Origin: Takakia lepidozioides
Taxonomy: Eukaryota; Streptophyta; Takakiopsida; Takakiales; Takakiaceae
DNA: 60,000 nucleotides
Direction: 5' to 3'
NCBI GenBank assembly: GCA_030704615.1
Contig: CM060734.1
Span: 19,780,001 to 19,840,000 of the forward strand
Part shown: positions 1 to 11,989 of the stretch, in pieces
How the letters are laid out: each line of letters begins with the position of its first letter
How positions within the stretch are numbered: the first letter of the stretch is position 1
Notes under the pieces: generated by a model
What the model was told of the DNA's origin: nothing
The model's input: the letters and a program-made list of their open reading frames with translations, nothing else
Databases searched by the model: none
Position numbers and translations under genes: made by a program

Positions 1-241
1 CGGCAGGAAGACCCGTGCTCGTGGATCGGCTGGGTGTGCGTGCTGCAGCTAGCTCCACGGACTCTGCCTGCGGCTCTTCGGATTCCTGCGATCCCTCCAG
101 CACGTCCACCTTTCCGGTTAGGCATGCAAACATCTTCTGCAGTCAAGTCTCCTAGCATACAGTCTAAGAATTGCAGAAGAAAAATGAGGCGGGTTTCGGT
201 GCTCGATCAACTGGTGAATCCCGATAGCACGGAGCTCTCAC

Positions 242-412
242 TGGTGGCTGGGTTGCCTGCGTGGCCTGATGCTGCGAGATGGCAATCTCCTCTTGTAGAC
301 GCATCTGCTTCCTCCCCTTCGGCATTGGCCTACGTCCGAAGTACAATTTTTGGAGCTTGCGACGATGTCTCTTCTCTGGTGCACGCACTCCCTCCCTCTC
401 AAGTTCGAGCAT
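242..412 (-). CDS. Gene Y1, first coding exon (5' part of a basic protein of unknown function)
   Basis: I do not recognise this protein. Starting at the ATG at 412 it encodes a short basic segment containing RRKLQKLYFGRRP and then RLQEEI. The same segment (RRKLKALYYGRRP ... KLQQEI) begins gene Y2 at 22835 on the other strand, and both start codons lie in the context CTTATG. That conservation between two loci on opposite strands is the main reason to call it coding. A GT donor (GTGAGA) follows at 241, at the position where Y2 also has its first intron, so the rest of the gene should lie in the intron and exons to the left, partly outside the window. It is transcribed away from the palindrome array at 736-2400, which separates it from MULE copy 1. 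Function unknown; the exon end is an inference. Confidence 0.5.
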
Positions 413-735
413 AAGAAGAAAAGAGACAGGGAAAAGGGGCGAAGAGTGCAGATGGAAAGGGCGCGAGAGGGGTGACTGAGGAGACACGACAAAAGCAGAT
501 GAAACGGCGGTGATGCAGCACTTGGGTTCGAAAGGGTTGGAGGAAAGTGTCTCCTCGTGGACTTTGCGTCATTACGAAATTCGAATTGTTCAGGATACGG
601 CTGCCGTCCGAAAAACAAACATCATTATCCAACGGTCAGGCCGCGCCGCCTCATGCCACTTCAGTCAGATAGAGTGTAGACATGTGCCGCAATTCCGTTG
701 CTCCAAGTGTTCAAATTTGGAGTTGGAGTGAAAAT

Positions 736-2400
736 GCGAATGCGGCGCCGCATTTCCGTTAAGTACCATCACGAAGCTACACATCCGTGCTTGTTGGAAG
801 AAAATGCGGCACCGCATTTCCGTTCCACCTTCACATACCTTAGTTGTTGAACGGAAATACGGTGCCGCATTTCCGTCCCACAGCTCCATGTATGAGATAC
901 AAAAGGGAAATGCGGCGCCGCATTTCCGTTCTGGAATGTCGAAACGTGCGATCCGGACGGAATGCGGCACAACATTTCAGTTCCCGTGGTTCATGATTTT
1001 CAATCTGAACGGAAATGCGGTACCGCATTTCCGTTCCCCCTTCACATACCTTCGTTGATGAACGGAAATGCCGTGCCACATTTCCGTTTGGGAAAGTATA
1101 GAGGTCTCAGCTGAACAGAAATGCGGTGCCGCATTTCCTGTCTGGAAAGTTTGAAGGTCTCACATGGATGGAAATGCGGCATCGCATTTCCGTCCCACAG
1201 CTCAAGGCCTCATATACAAAACGGAAATGCGGCGCCGCATTTCCGTTCTAGAATGTCGGAAGTTGCGACGCATTTCTGTTCCTGCTGTTGACGATTTTCA
1301 GTCAGAACGGAAATGCGGTACCGCATTACCGTTCTGTAGAGTATTAAGGTCTGACCCTGGCGGAAATGCGGTGCCGCATTTTCGTTCCAAAGCTCTATGC
1401 CTCACATACAAAACGGAAATGCGGCGCCGTATTTCCATTTTGGAATGTCGGAAGGTGCGACTCCGACGGAAATGTTGTACCACATTTCAGTTCCGAAGTT
1501 TCACGATTTTTCATAAGAACGGAAATGTGGTGCCGCATTTCCGTTCTGGAGAGTATGAAGGTCTCACCTGGGCGGAAATGCGGTGCCGCATTTCCGTTCT
1601 AGCTTGTGAGGGAGGTGCGACTCGGATGGAAATACGCTGCCGCATTTCAATTGCGATGGTTCACGATTTACAATCAGAACGGAAATGCGGTACCTCATTT
1701 CCGTTCTGGATAGTCTAAATGTCTGAAGCGGTCGGAATTGCGCTGTCTCAGCGATCAGAATTGCACTCGGCTCCATGCATCAGATACAAAACGGAAATGC
1801 GGCGCCGCATTTCCGTTCTGGAATGTCGGAAAGTGCCACTCGGACGGAAATGCGGTGCCGCATTTCTGTTCCCGTTGTTCATAATTCTCAATCAGAACAG
1901 AAATGCGGTACCGCATTTCCGTTCCACCTTCACATACCGTGCTTGCTGGATGGAAATGCGTTACCGCATTCCCGTTCTGGAGAGTTTGAAGGTCTCACCC
2001 GGGCGGAAATGCGGTGCCGCATTTCCGTTCTGGAATGTCGGAAAGTGCGACTCGGACGGAAATGCGGCGCCGCATTTCCGTTATGGAATGTCAGAAAGTG
2101 CGACTCGGACGGAAATGCGGTGCCGCATTTCTTTTCCCTTTGTTCATGATTCTCAATCAGAACGGAAATGCGGTACCGCATTTCCATTCCACCTTCACAT
2201 ACCGTGCTTGCTGGATGGAAATGCGTTACCGCATTTCCGTTCTGGAGAGTGTAAAGGTTTCCCCCGGACGGAAATTCGGTGCCGCATTTCCGTCGCTCTG
2301 GTGCATGACCAAGACGCAATACGGAAATGCGGCTCCGTATTTCCGTCCAGCAGCAATCGAAAGAATCACTCCGGACGGAAATCTGAAACCTCATTTCCGC
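736..2400. repeat. Palindrome array A: about 30 GGCGCC-centred palindromes, 53-base period
   Basis: The repeated core is AATGCGGCGCCGCATT with flanking GGAA/TTCC, so each unit is a self-complementary hairpin of about 24 bases. I measured centres at 746.5, 810.5, 863.5, 916.5, 968.5, 1021.5, 1074.5, 1127.5, 1180.5 and 1233.5, then 1319.5, 1372.5, 1425.5 and 1478.5. After the first step nearly every interval is 52-53 bases; one step of 86 marks a partly deleted unit. The central pair varies (GGCGCC, GGTACC, GGTGCC, GGCACC) while the arms are kept. The spacers are themselves repeated in several types. The array sits between the diverging gene Y1 and MULE copy 1. Confidence 0.95.
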
Positions 2401-2780
2401 ATGCTGAACCTGAATGGGTTGCATTGTTCCGAAACAACAGAATTGCGGCCAGTCTTGATGAGCACAACTAGGTTGTCTGACCGTTTTAACTAACAGTCCT
2501 AGCACTTGTCAGTGCGAACGCTCCTGTCCGTACCGAGAATACTGCTGGATCCACCCTCGGGAGAAACTGTCAGGAGCTGTTATTTCGTCGCCGATTCGGC
2601 CATCATTGTCTAAGTTACTGGCTATGGAATCACACCTCCCACCTTCATGCATGTAGCTTGAAACTATACTTTCCACTTCAATGTGCGACTTCCAATCGTC
2701 GATGGACTCCGCATGGTGCCTGTGAGCCTTCGTCTGTCGCTATACTGAACCTCGCACTTGCCAACTTCGTGCGGTGTTCG

Positions 2781-5700
2781 ATGGCTCTGAATTCCTACGC
2801 TATAGTTTGCTGTCCTCCGCAACTTGGGAGAGCCTGGATCCCAAACGAGGGAGGACTTTGCAGAGTGACTGAAACTTACCTTTGTTCTAAATTCAAGCTC
2901 AAACCGGGCACAGTTTACTTGGAAGAAGAAAGAAAGGATGTTCCTGGACAGGTTGATGAGACCATTGTCGTGCTAGGTAACGACGGAGGTTGCGGAATCG
3001 AATGGCACGTACCCCCATCAGACACCATCCTATACCGAGCCGTGGGAATGCCCATTCCCTTTCCGAATCAGTCGCTGCCCACACCATCCACAAAGGAGTC
3101 CGGAAACCGACAGGCGGCCACTGCCGACAGAGAGGTATGCAACGATAATCATTCCCGACCTGGACCGTCAAGACCCTCCATAGCTTCTCGTGTGGACGTA
3201 TTCGACATTTCCGACGATGAAGATGAGTGCATTGAGGTCCCCATGTCCTCCACACGGTCGTTCAAATCTGACATGGACGTCTCTGCAGGTGCTACGCAAG
3301 TACTCTCGAGCATAACTCCAACCCGGTCCATTGTGCAGCTCCTACGGCAACATCACCTCGATGGTTCTCGCTTCGAGCTGGCTGCTCTCGACTATGCCAA
3401 ATTTCCGGTCAGGAAGGTAACGTATCTGCCTCCCGAAGTCGATGGCAATGTCATCTTCGAGTTTCCACCTGTCACTTCCTCAAACAAAGCCTCAGGGATG
3501 TTAACAGACATGGATCAAAAGCATGACGGACACCCCTGGTGTGTGACGAAGACCAGTAGCACAAAAATTGTTGATGGTGTTCGTGTACGATACGTCCTTT
3601 GTGTGGGGAAGCTGAGGTGCCTGAATCCCGCCTGCTTCCACTTTCTTTCGAAAGGAGGGTGGAGAAACGAGACGGATTGGACTGGCACAACGCATCATCC
3701 ATTCATTGTCTCCAGCCAAGCTCTTGCGGGTACTTTCAAGTGCGCACATTGCAAAGAACACCGACGTGCATGTCCATGTGCAGAGCCAAGCAATATTACG
3801 TTATCCATTTGCTCCCGGACTTGACTAGAGCTTGCATACACATTGGGGTCCACTGCCACCCCTTGGCGAGAGGCAACATGCGTGAGGCTGTGCAGGAAGC
3901 ACACGACATCATAAAAGAGGAGGTGAAATTGAGCCCCGGAGCAAGACCAAAGCAGATTCAGCTGAAGGCAGCCCACAAGATTGCTCTTGGAAAAATCATG
4001 TCTGAAGATGGTTCAGACCGAGTGCCCTTGAACGAAGAGGAGATGCTTGACCTGTTGGAGTCCGTCTCGCACGTTTGTAGTCCGAATGTGCGGAATCACA
4101 TCGTATCTTGCAAGCAGGAGTTCGGCCGGGGGTCGGACATGCACTCAATCCTGGAGGTGAAACGAATGACTGGATATGACTACATCCAAGGTAGCAGGTT
4201 TCCAGGGCAAGGCAGCGAATCCGATCGTTGTTACATTTTTAAAATGTCGACGTGTGGGCCTGGGAGTGGAGTCGACTTGGTCACTTGCATGACAACTGGA
4301 AACCTGTCGAATGCTTGGGTGATGTTTGATCACATCAAGCGAATTACAAACCATCAGTGGGTGACTATGGGTGCGCGTGTTTATGACTATCACTCCAAGA
4401 GGCTCATGACGATTGCAATCTGCGAGATGAAAGGGGAGGACACACAGTCGGAGATGCATCTGTGGGAGGGCATAAACGAGCAGATGGCAAGGGCGGGATT
4501 GCCAGAGCCCAATTTCAGGGGATTCATGGCAGACAACGCTCAGGCCAACTGGGCAGCGGTGCGGCGTGTGTATGGTGAGGACCCCAATGTTCCAATGGAG
4601 GGGAAAGAGAGATCCTGTGGATTCCATTGGATGCAGAGTCTATCCCACTACACTACCAAATTTGTTGCTAGCTCATTCCAGGCTGAACACCGTGTCCTTT
4701 GTACGGCGTGGAATGATGCACCACATTTGATGACGTGGAGGTTAAGTTTGCTATCATCGAGGCTTGGTGGAACACGTCAGGTGCAGTGGAGACAACCAAT
4801 CTGGGAGCCTTGCATAGCTGGTTGGGGTGGTGGCATTTCCGGTATCGACAGTTCGGACAGTACATGCGGGAGGTATGATGTTGTCATTTTCGTGCAATTG
4901 TCTTTCTATTACGGACCTTTCCATTGGTTCCTCACCATTGTCTGTGTCCTTGTAGGAGCGGTGCTTGGATTCCGACACGGACATGCCAAACATGAATATG
5001 GCAGAATCAGTGCACTCCTCCTGGCGAGCGTCTTCTGCCGCACATCTGGTGGACGTAGTGACGGCCACAACGGAGGACATCGACAGAGCAATCATGCAGC
5101 AAGCCACGTACTACAAGTTCCTGAGCGGGAAACAATAGGGCTTTGGGCCGGACAGGGAGGAATTGTTGGTGCGAACAGCTTCGAGGTCGAAGAATCCACT
5201 GAAATGGGTGACAACATTGCGAGAGAAGATCAAAGGGACGCCTCTGCACCGCAGAGGTGAACACCTAGAGGGGGATGTCCGTACTCGCCCTGTGAGGCGG
5301 AGGATTGAAGAGGAACCCGGGTGCGAAGAGGATTCCTGGAGATCCGACAGGAACATTCGGACAGCACCTCGAGGGCCCGTCATGTTGCCGCACAATGTGT
5401 CTTCCAGCAGTGGAAGCCCAAGAAATTCCAGATCGCCATCGCCTTCAAGCGGGGATTTTGTGCGAGAAATTCCCACCGTTCGCTTGCCCCAGATTCCGCC
5501 CGCTGTTATGCAGTATGGCCAAGCCATTGTGGAGACGACTGTGTCTGCGTCACAGTGGAGAATTGCTCACACAAAGCCGTCGTTTCGAGGTAGGTGTTCC
5601 GCAATTCGAGTGGATACACGGCAACGTTGTTTAGAGATGATAAGGAGGAATCCAGATGGTGCTGTCCCTGCTCCTACTTTTACAGGAAGATTTGTCCATG

Positions 5701-6386
5701 CAAAGTTTGCGGAGGCGACAACCACCCAGTTCTGGTTCTGCAGGCACGACATTATGACTTGCGTGTATGGAAAGCCCAAGTACGGCATACAAACAATGCC
5801 AGAGGCTCCCCCGGTGTGGCCGGTGGAACCAGGCTGCGATCTGAGTCAGGTTGAGGCCGACGCCCTTACCGCCGCAGGATTTCGGATGGTGCAGCGCACT
5901 GACGTCCCCAGACAACCATTTCCGCTTCCACAGCCTCCACCACCGACCCCTGTGAGAGCAAGAACAATGGGACCCGACAGCTCTAAGCATCCTACACACC
6001 GTTGGGGGAAACCGAAGAGGCGGCGACCTCCCTCAAAAGTGAACGAGACGAGGATGGGGAATGCACTTCGGATGAACTGTACAATCCAGAGCTCGACAAA
6101 AGTGCCCCCACCAGGCTTCGGGCGTGTGTATCAGATGGCCACGGCAGGCTCAGCTGTTTGCAATGAGGTGTACACCATCACCATTTCAGAATTACCCACC
6201 TGCAATTGCACCGACTTTCAGATCATGGCGAACAAGGGGGCATCATATTGCCCTTGCAAGCATCTGTACTACGTGTACCTAAAGAGACTCCGGTGTAATT
6301 CCACAACTCATCACTTCATACATGCACCAGGGTTGAGCCCCCAAGAGGTGCACACTCTTCTGAATATGGATCCAAGGGACCAGTGA
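2781..6386 (+). pseudogene. MULE-type transposase, copy 1 (frameshifted)
   Basis: A Mutator-like transposase by comparison with copy 2 at 16543-20135. The start at 2781 (MALNSYAIV) aligns with the copy 2 start. Order of parts: an N-terminal region with the motif LKPG...LEEERKD; a Cys/His-rich region (about 3510-3860) reminiscent of the WRKY-GCM1 zinc fingers known from plant MULEs; the DDE core with GFMADNAQANWAAVRRVYG carrying the second acidic residue and CGFHWMQSL; after the intron, NMAESVHSSWRASS with the catalytic Glu; and a C-terminal SWIM finger, CNCTDF...CPCKHLYYVYL. A phase-0 GT-AG intron of 83 bases lies at 4873-4955, in the same place as in copy 2. Two one-base deletions relative to copy 2, near 3757 and 4722, break the frame, so this copy should be inactive. 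Family knowledge: cut-and-paste DNA transposition in the nucleus. Certain as a MULE relative; the zinc-finger class is tentative. Confidence 0.85.
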
Positions 6387-6639
6387 CCTTGGCTTGCGGT
6401 CCCAACACAATGGTACGCCCATCCTTTTCGGATAGTAGAACTGTACTGCTGCAAGTAGCTCTGACTCTGGCCACAGAAAGGTCCGACTTATGTCTTGCCT
6501 ACCAGTAACCTGTTTTGCTCGAACATCGATAATACTATGTCATTCACTCGTGTTTCCACGTGCATGTATTTTTGTGTGTTGGAGGGTTCATGTTTTTCAG
6601 CTCTCCCAAACTTTGCTTTCCTCATTCGACCCCCGGCAA

Positions 6640-6760
6640 GGAAATGCGGCGCCGCATTTCCAAGTAACATCGTAGGTACTGGTAGATGCGGCAGTCAGCA
6701 ACACCAAACCGCCGAGAAATTTCGCACGTACGAACCCTAATGCGGCACCGCATTTCCCAG
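6640..6760. repeat. Palindrome pair B, downstream of MULE copy 1
   Basis: Two palindromes with the same AATGCGGCGCCGCATT type core as array A, centred at 6650.5 and 6746.5, 96 bases apart. A degenerate third copy (CCGCATTACAGG) may lie near 7012. Together with array A they flank MULE copy 1 on both sides with the same core sequence. Confidence 0.85.
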
Positions 6761-6956
6761 TTCACTTGCAAAACTTTCCCGCCGAATACTGGAAGATGAT
6801 AGAATTGTGCAGACTCTATTGGTTCAGTCGCGGCAAAAGGGTCAGCTTCATTCCAATGTTAAGGCATGTAAAACCGCGGAATACTCTATACAGGCCAGTA
6901 TGCGACGTCCTTTTGCCGTGGTATACTGGATTTCTCGTTGCACGGTCACTCATTTC

Positions 6957-7207
6957 CATGAGCGGATCTAAAAAACCATGAGCGGAGTTGTTACTGACGA
7001 CATATCTTCGCCGCATTACAGGATCTGTAACTTCCAAAAACGGCAAGGTCAAATATAAAACTATTATTTTAATACTTGTTTAATCTGCCGCATTTCCAAA
7101 TTTGGAGGAGTCCGCTCATGAAATCCGCGTGTCTTAGACTTCGGCTCACCGCTCATGCGGCTCATTCGGCTCATGGCTCATGGCTCATGGTTTCTGCTCA
7201 TGAAATA
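6957..7207. repeat. CATGAGC/GCTCATG repeat cluster, left end of the gene X element
   Basis: Several copies of CATGAGCGG and GCTCATGG, ending in GCTCATGAAATAG at about 7197. The reverse complement, CTATTTCATGAGC followed by CATGAGCGG copies, lies at 15879-15935, and similar sequence at 41812-41862. I read the two clusters around gene X as terminal inverted repeats of one element; the exact ends and any target-site duplication are not visible. Confidence 0.6.
7054..7060 (+). promoter_or_regulatory. Possible TATA box for gene X
   Basis: TATAAAA lies about 220 bases upstream of the gene X start codon, in an otherwise AT-rich stretch between the palindromes and the GCTCATG repeats. Only the sequence match and position support it. 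Confidence 0.3.
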
Positions 7208-7280
7208 GTAAACCTCCAAAGTTGTGTGGAACGGGCCTCCTCGACGAAGCGGGCGCTTGAAAGAACTAGCATTACCTTCG

Positions 7281-7559
7281 ATGGCGGAGGAAGAGCCCGA
7301 GACTCCCCAGCTGGTGGGCTCTGAGGCAGAGGAACTCGACGAGCGTGATCAAGAGCTCGATGAGGATTACAAAATAGATGATGACGACGATTCGGAGGAG
7401 GAAATGGACGAGGACCTAGAGGAGGACGAGGATGGAGATGATGTGGACAAGGTATCAGATTTGGAGAACTACATCAGTGGTGCATGTGGACTGACCGAGC
7501 CTCCCAATGCAACGCATGCTCAGAGGGCACCCAAACGGCCAGCTCCTCTTCCACGAGAG
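7281..7559 (+). CDS. Gene X, first coding exon (acidic N-terminus)
   Basis: Starts MAEEEPETPQLVG and encodes 93 residues dominated by Asp and Glu, with runs such as DDDDSEEEMDEDLEEDEDGDD. It ends in phase 0 at CGAGAG followed by GTAAGT, a consensus plant donor. This kind of acidic, presumably disordered N-terminus would suit a nuclear or chromatin-binding protein, but that is inference. I link it to the coding blocks at 11990-13909 and 14650-15752 because all are on the plus strand between the same pair of CATGAGC repeats; splicing across the 4.4 kb between them is not demonstrated. Confidence 0.55.
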
Positions 7560-10500
7560 GTAAGTGGGCATTTGCTTTTTGATTTTTTTAGGTTTTTGGC
7601 AGGGTTCATGTGCTTGATATGAGAATGCCCCGAGCATGGTTGGGATAAGGGTCACATCTTCCAAGTAAAGAAGTTGCAATGGCAAGCAATGGGCTTTTGC
7701 AATGTGCTCCCCTCTGTTTTCAAATGGGTGCACATGAGTGGGGGGAATGAAAGGACTTCACCAGTTGCACGGGACATTGATCTGTCTACTACTTTGAACC
7801 CAATTTGTCAGTGACGTATTCTATTTTAAAGTCCAGCAATGCTTGTATGCTTGGGAGCTTTGATCCTTTGGCCGTCGCCTTTGCAGTAGTTGCTTTTGGT
7901 GTGCTCATGCATGTGGTTTGGCTCCTATTTTCATTTTTTGTACACTTTGGTCTCATCAGAAATGCTTGACAGCTTGTGTGCATTTGGAGTGGACCCTTGG
8001 GGAATCCCGTCATTCCCCGATATTTTGGGGGCTGCTCATGCCTCTGGATTTGCGTCTTCTTATTTGTTTTTCCTTTTGGTCCCAGCAGTTCTTTCCATTT
8101 TCCACTAGCAATATGAAGCACCACTTTCTTGCCCTCTATACCTCATGATACAAGGGAGATTCTACTGTCTATTCCTTGGAACCCAAATCTGTTATAAAAG
8201 TCTTCTATACCTTTTTCCATTTTGTGCCATGAGAAATGCTTGGGAGCTTATGTCCAGGAGGGTTACCTTTGGGCTGCTCATGCGTGTGTGTTTGGATGCA
8301 AGATAGTAGTTGCTTATGGGCTGTTTATGGCTGTGGTTTTGTCTCTTCTTGCTTGTGGGTTTCATTTGGTCTCATAAGCTTTTGAGCTCTTCACAATGAT
8401 TTTGAAGGACCGTTTCATTTCATATCATGTTTTGTTTGCTGCTTTACTCTCCTCTTCAGAGTTTCCCCATTGGCTACCATCCACATTAATTTTACTGTTC
8501 TCTATACTACGAGGTCATTCATGCTTGGCAGCTTTTGTGAAGGCAGGATTTCAATCTTATGCACATCTTCCTTCATCGCTGAGCCTATGGGCTGCTCGTG
8601 GCTACTGGCTTTGTCTCTTCTTGCTTGTGTTTTTTTCTTAATGGCGACCAATAATGGCGGAGGCTCTGTGTCCTTTTGCTTGTGGCTTTCTTTGTTGTCT
8701 CACAAGCTCTTTGTGCTTTTCACAGTGGCTGAAGTGCCAATTTTGTTATGGTTTTCTCTTTTTTGGTCCATAAGTTCTTTGAGCTTTTCACAGACATTAG
8801 AAGGCCCACTCTATCTCAGTTAATGTAAAGTTTCCCGCTTTCAGCCCAATCTGTTCTCAAAGAGCCCCAGGAAACAGAAATATTGTTTTTTTCCTTTTGG
8901 TCTCATTCAGTAATTGAGATGGTAATGGCCCTGATTTTAATGTATCTGCTTCGTAGTTTAGGGTTTGGTCTCATAAGGTCTTTAGGGTAGAAGCATGGTA
9001 CGGGCCATCCAAAAGCGGCAACTTGCAGTCCATAAAAAATGGACATATGAAGTAGAAAACGCAGCACGTGGGAACGAAGTCGGAGTTGAATTTATTGTAG
9101 CCGTTGATTGTTTTTGTACATCAAGTTATTACCGTCGATTGGAGGTCGCCTTCATCGGGGGGTGGCTGGAAGATGGCTGGTCGCGTTGGGCTAGACTGAA
9201 GCGCGGGGACGACGAGCTGCCATGTATGACGCCGCAACTAGAAGCTAGCCAGGACGTACGAGTTGATTGGGATTGGGAATGTTTGATCACAAAAGTTTGC
9301 TTACCATTTTGTAAGATTTTTAGGGTTTAGCTTGTGATTGTTTCATCAACTCTACGCATGCGTGAAGTTCATTTTCATTTCTGTGTTTCTATGGGCGCGC
9401 TTGGGTGGTGGTAGCAGAGAAAGCGGGCGATGCGAGCAGAGCTTATAAAGTGCAACATTGTGTGTTGCTGCCATAGCAGCAAAGGCACGAGGGTAGAGGA
9501 GTAGAGGAGGCGCTTGGGTGGGGGTGCTCGGGTGTGCCATCGCTGGAAAAGCACTTGATTGTTGCCTGACTCTACCCTTGGTAAGTTTCGTTCAAGTTCG
9601 TGGCCAGTCGATTTGGTGTGCGGCATATCTGGAATTAGGTTCCTGCAAGCATGAATGTTTCTGTCGTAGCGCCTGGAAAGAGATGGCAGATTGCCATCCA
9701 AATGATGATCATGACTAGTAACTTTCCACTTGAACTCTACAAGTACGAGCCACCACTGCGATCTTTCACGCCTGATTCTATACTTCTTGCATTATGCATT
9801 TGAACACAGGTGGTTAATTGCCTTTCTTGAATCTTGACAGTGATGCTTGTTTTGTTTATCATTCTCTATGGTGTGTTCCTTGTTGGGTTGGTATTTCTTC
9901 ATTTTTTTCCCTGCCCAGAGAAGGATATACTTACGTCTTGTTAGTGAGTCTAGTTGAGCTAATTTTTGGAGCTACCTGCTAGCAATTCATGTTGTAAAAC
10001 CCTAAAAATTTAGGCTACACAGTCATTCATACATGACAGTTTGTATGTGACCATTACGGTGAGGGTACCTGCACGATGATTGATCACAAAAGTCTGCTTA
10101 CTATTACCTTTGTGAGGGGCTCACTCCAATAGTTGGAGCTACCTTGATATAAACAATTGGTTGCATCAATCTGCTGTGTCTGAGCTACCTAGCAATTAGA
10201 CCCCAACAGGGCCAGGGCCTTAGGCTCAGAATCGATACTTTGAAAGTTAGTGAACAGAGGTGCAAGCACTATACGGTCCTGAAGAGGTTGGCTCTCTGAT
10301 GAGAATACCCGGGACACTGTTTTAGAAAATGGGTATTGCCTTCAGCGCGCCCACACATCGAGCATTGACAATCTCCCTTTCCTGTCTGCATGTGTTATTT
10401 GTTCAAGAATTGACCCCCCGCCCTGGGGTTAAATTGTAGTTTAATGCTGAGGATAGGTAGGCCTTTCAGCCTAAGGTTCACCCATGTCACAAACTGGAAA

Positions 10501-11989
10501 CAAGTTCAGGGATGTTTATTCCTAACTTATTTTTGTTCAAGCATTATTCATGCTTCGGACGTGGCTTTAGACACTTCAGCCTCCAAGTGAGCTTCATCCA
10601 GCAGGGTCAGTTCTTCCTGCCCAAACTTCAGGTACTTGAAACATCTCCTCTACATTTTTCTGCCATGACTTCAAACTGTTTAACAGGACGGTCTTGCTTC
10701 CAAGAAATAGAGTCTGTCATCTTAGGGTATCTGGTATTAGGAACTGAGCCCACCATCTGACCTTGAACTAACTCATGACTTTGAGAGCTCGAGGGTGGTG
10801 CGCCAAACTCGCCTTGAACAGCCGCATTAGCTATTGTAGAGCATGCTGACATGCTCTCTTTGAGCACCGAAAGCTGAATGGATTTTAAAGTTTTAGGAAT
10901 GGTTGGAGTTGCTCTCCCACACGGCAATGCCTACTCCAAGGTAGGCCAACATGGTCGTTGTAACTTCAGTATTAATCCGTCTGCAGTGGAAACATTTGAG
11001 TGAGAATATCCAAAGTTTGTGTTTAGTTGTTTGACCTGTTTTGTGTATGTTCATCACAGTTACAACTGGAGGAGAACTCCACAGCAAGATATGTGCTGGA
11101 AAGGAGCACACAATTGTGGCATTTAATGATCGTGGGGAGGGATGAGGGGATCTGGCCTAATCTGGCCTACCATGCAGACTTGTGAACTGTTGTCGCTGGC
11201 TGGTTTCAAGTGAGACTGCATGCCTTTTTTTGTCAAGTTGCATTTGTATATGGCTTGTACCAAATGTGGTCATTGTTATAAAAGGGACGATATCAGCGAG
11301 GCAGGGGAAGAGTAGCAGATGTAGCATAGGTAGCTGAATGTAAAGTTTGTCATACTGGTAGTGGGTACCAAGTCCAGTCTATTCAAACAGGTGAACAGAC
11401 CCCTGAGTTTGTGTCACTTATCTTTGTTGTTATGACTTCAAACTACTCTCCAACGAGCTACCTTTTTTGTGTTATAGTGAGGGGGGCAAATGGATCCCAT
11501 TTTTGGAGACCTGGACAGTAACCTATTTTCTAGTGTGCAGAAGAAGGGCCCAACAGTGTGATTGTTGATTGCCAAGGAATTTTGAGTGTCTGTGTTGAAA
11601 ATGTTTGGTTTCTCTTGCTGCCATGTTAGTCCTTGAAGAATTTACATTTTACTATCCTCTGATTCCATCTGCTTGCCTGCATATGTTGTCGCATTTGTGG
11701 GGCTACTATTCAACAAGTTTCAGCTGTTTGTGTAGCTGATTTGCGGGATGGCAGGTGGCCTGCGGCTCTCCCTCACGCTACCTCCCACCACATCTTGCAA
11801 AAGCATTACAGGTGTGGCACCCCCTTAGCTTTTGTGCAATCTGGTGTTCCCTACTCATATTTTCACTTTTATTGCGTACCTCATAGCCTAGGTGGGGTAG
11901 AGGGGTAGAGTAGTCTCTTGTTGTTGTAGCACGTGACAACCCAGCTCATCCTTGCGTACCTAATTACCTAAACTGAACCATGACGCTAG
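7560..11989 (+). other. Gene-poor stretch, probably intronic to gene X
   Basis: No convincing coding exon. 7890-8830 holds diverged tandem copies of a T-rich phrase that includes GCTCATGG...TTTGTCTCTTCTTGCTTGTG and TTTGGTCTCATAAG. 9001-9330 has an open frame of 110 codons without recognisable motifs. TTTAGGGTTTAG at about 9319 and AAACCCTAAAAATTTAGG at about 10000 are telomere-like plant promoter motifs or chance. The rest is T-rich, as expected for plant introns. Confidence 0.5.

Noticed and set aside
1164-2505. Long open frames on both strands (up to 250 codons) through palindrome array A, and similar ones in array D
   Set aside because: They are frame-rotated readings of the same 53-base unit and mirror each other on both strands; no start context, splice or family motif.
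9001-9330. A 110-codon frame as an independent gene
   Set aside because: No motif and no neighbouring exons; TTTAGGGTTTAG directly after it points to non-coding plant sequence.
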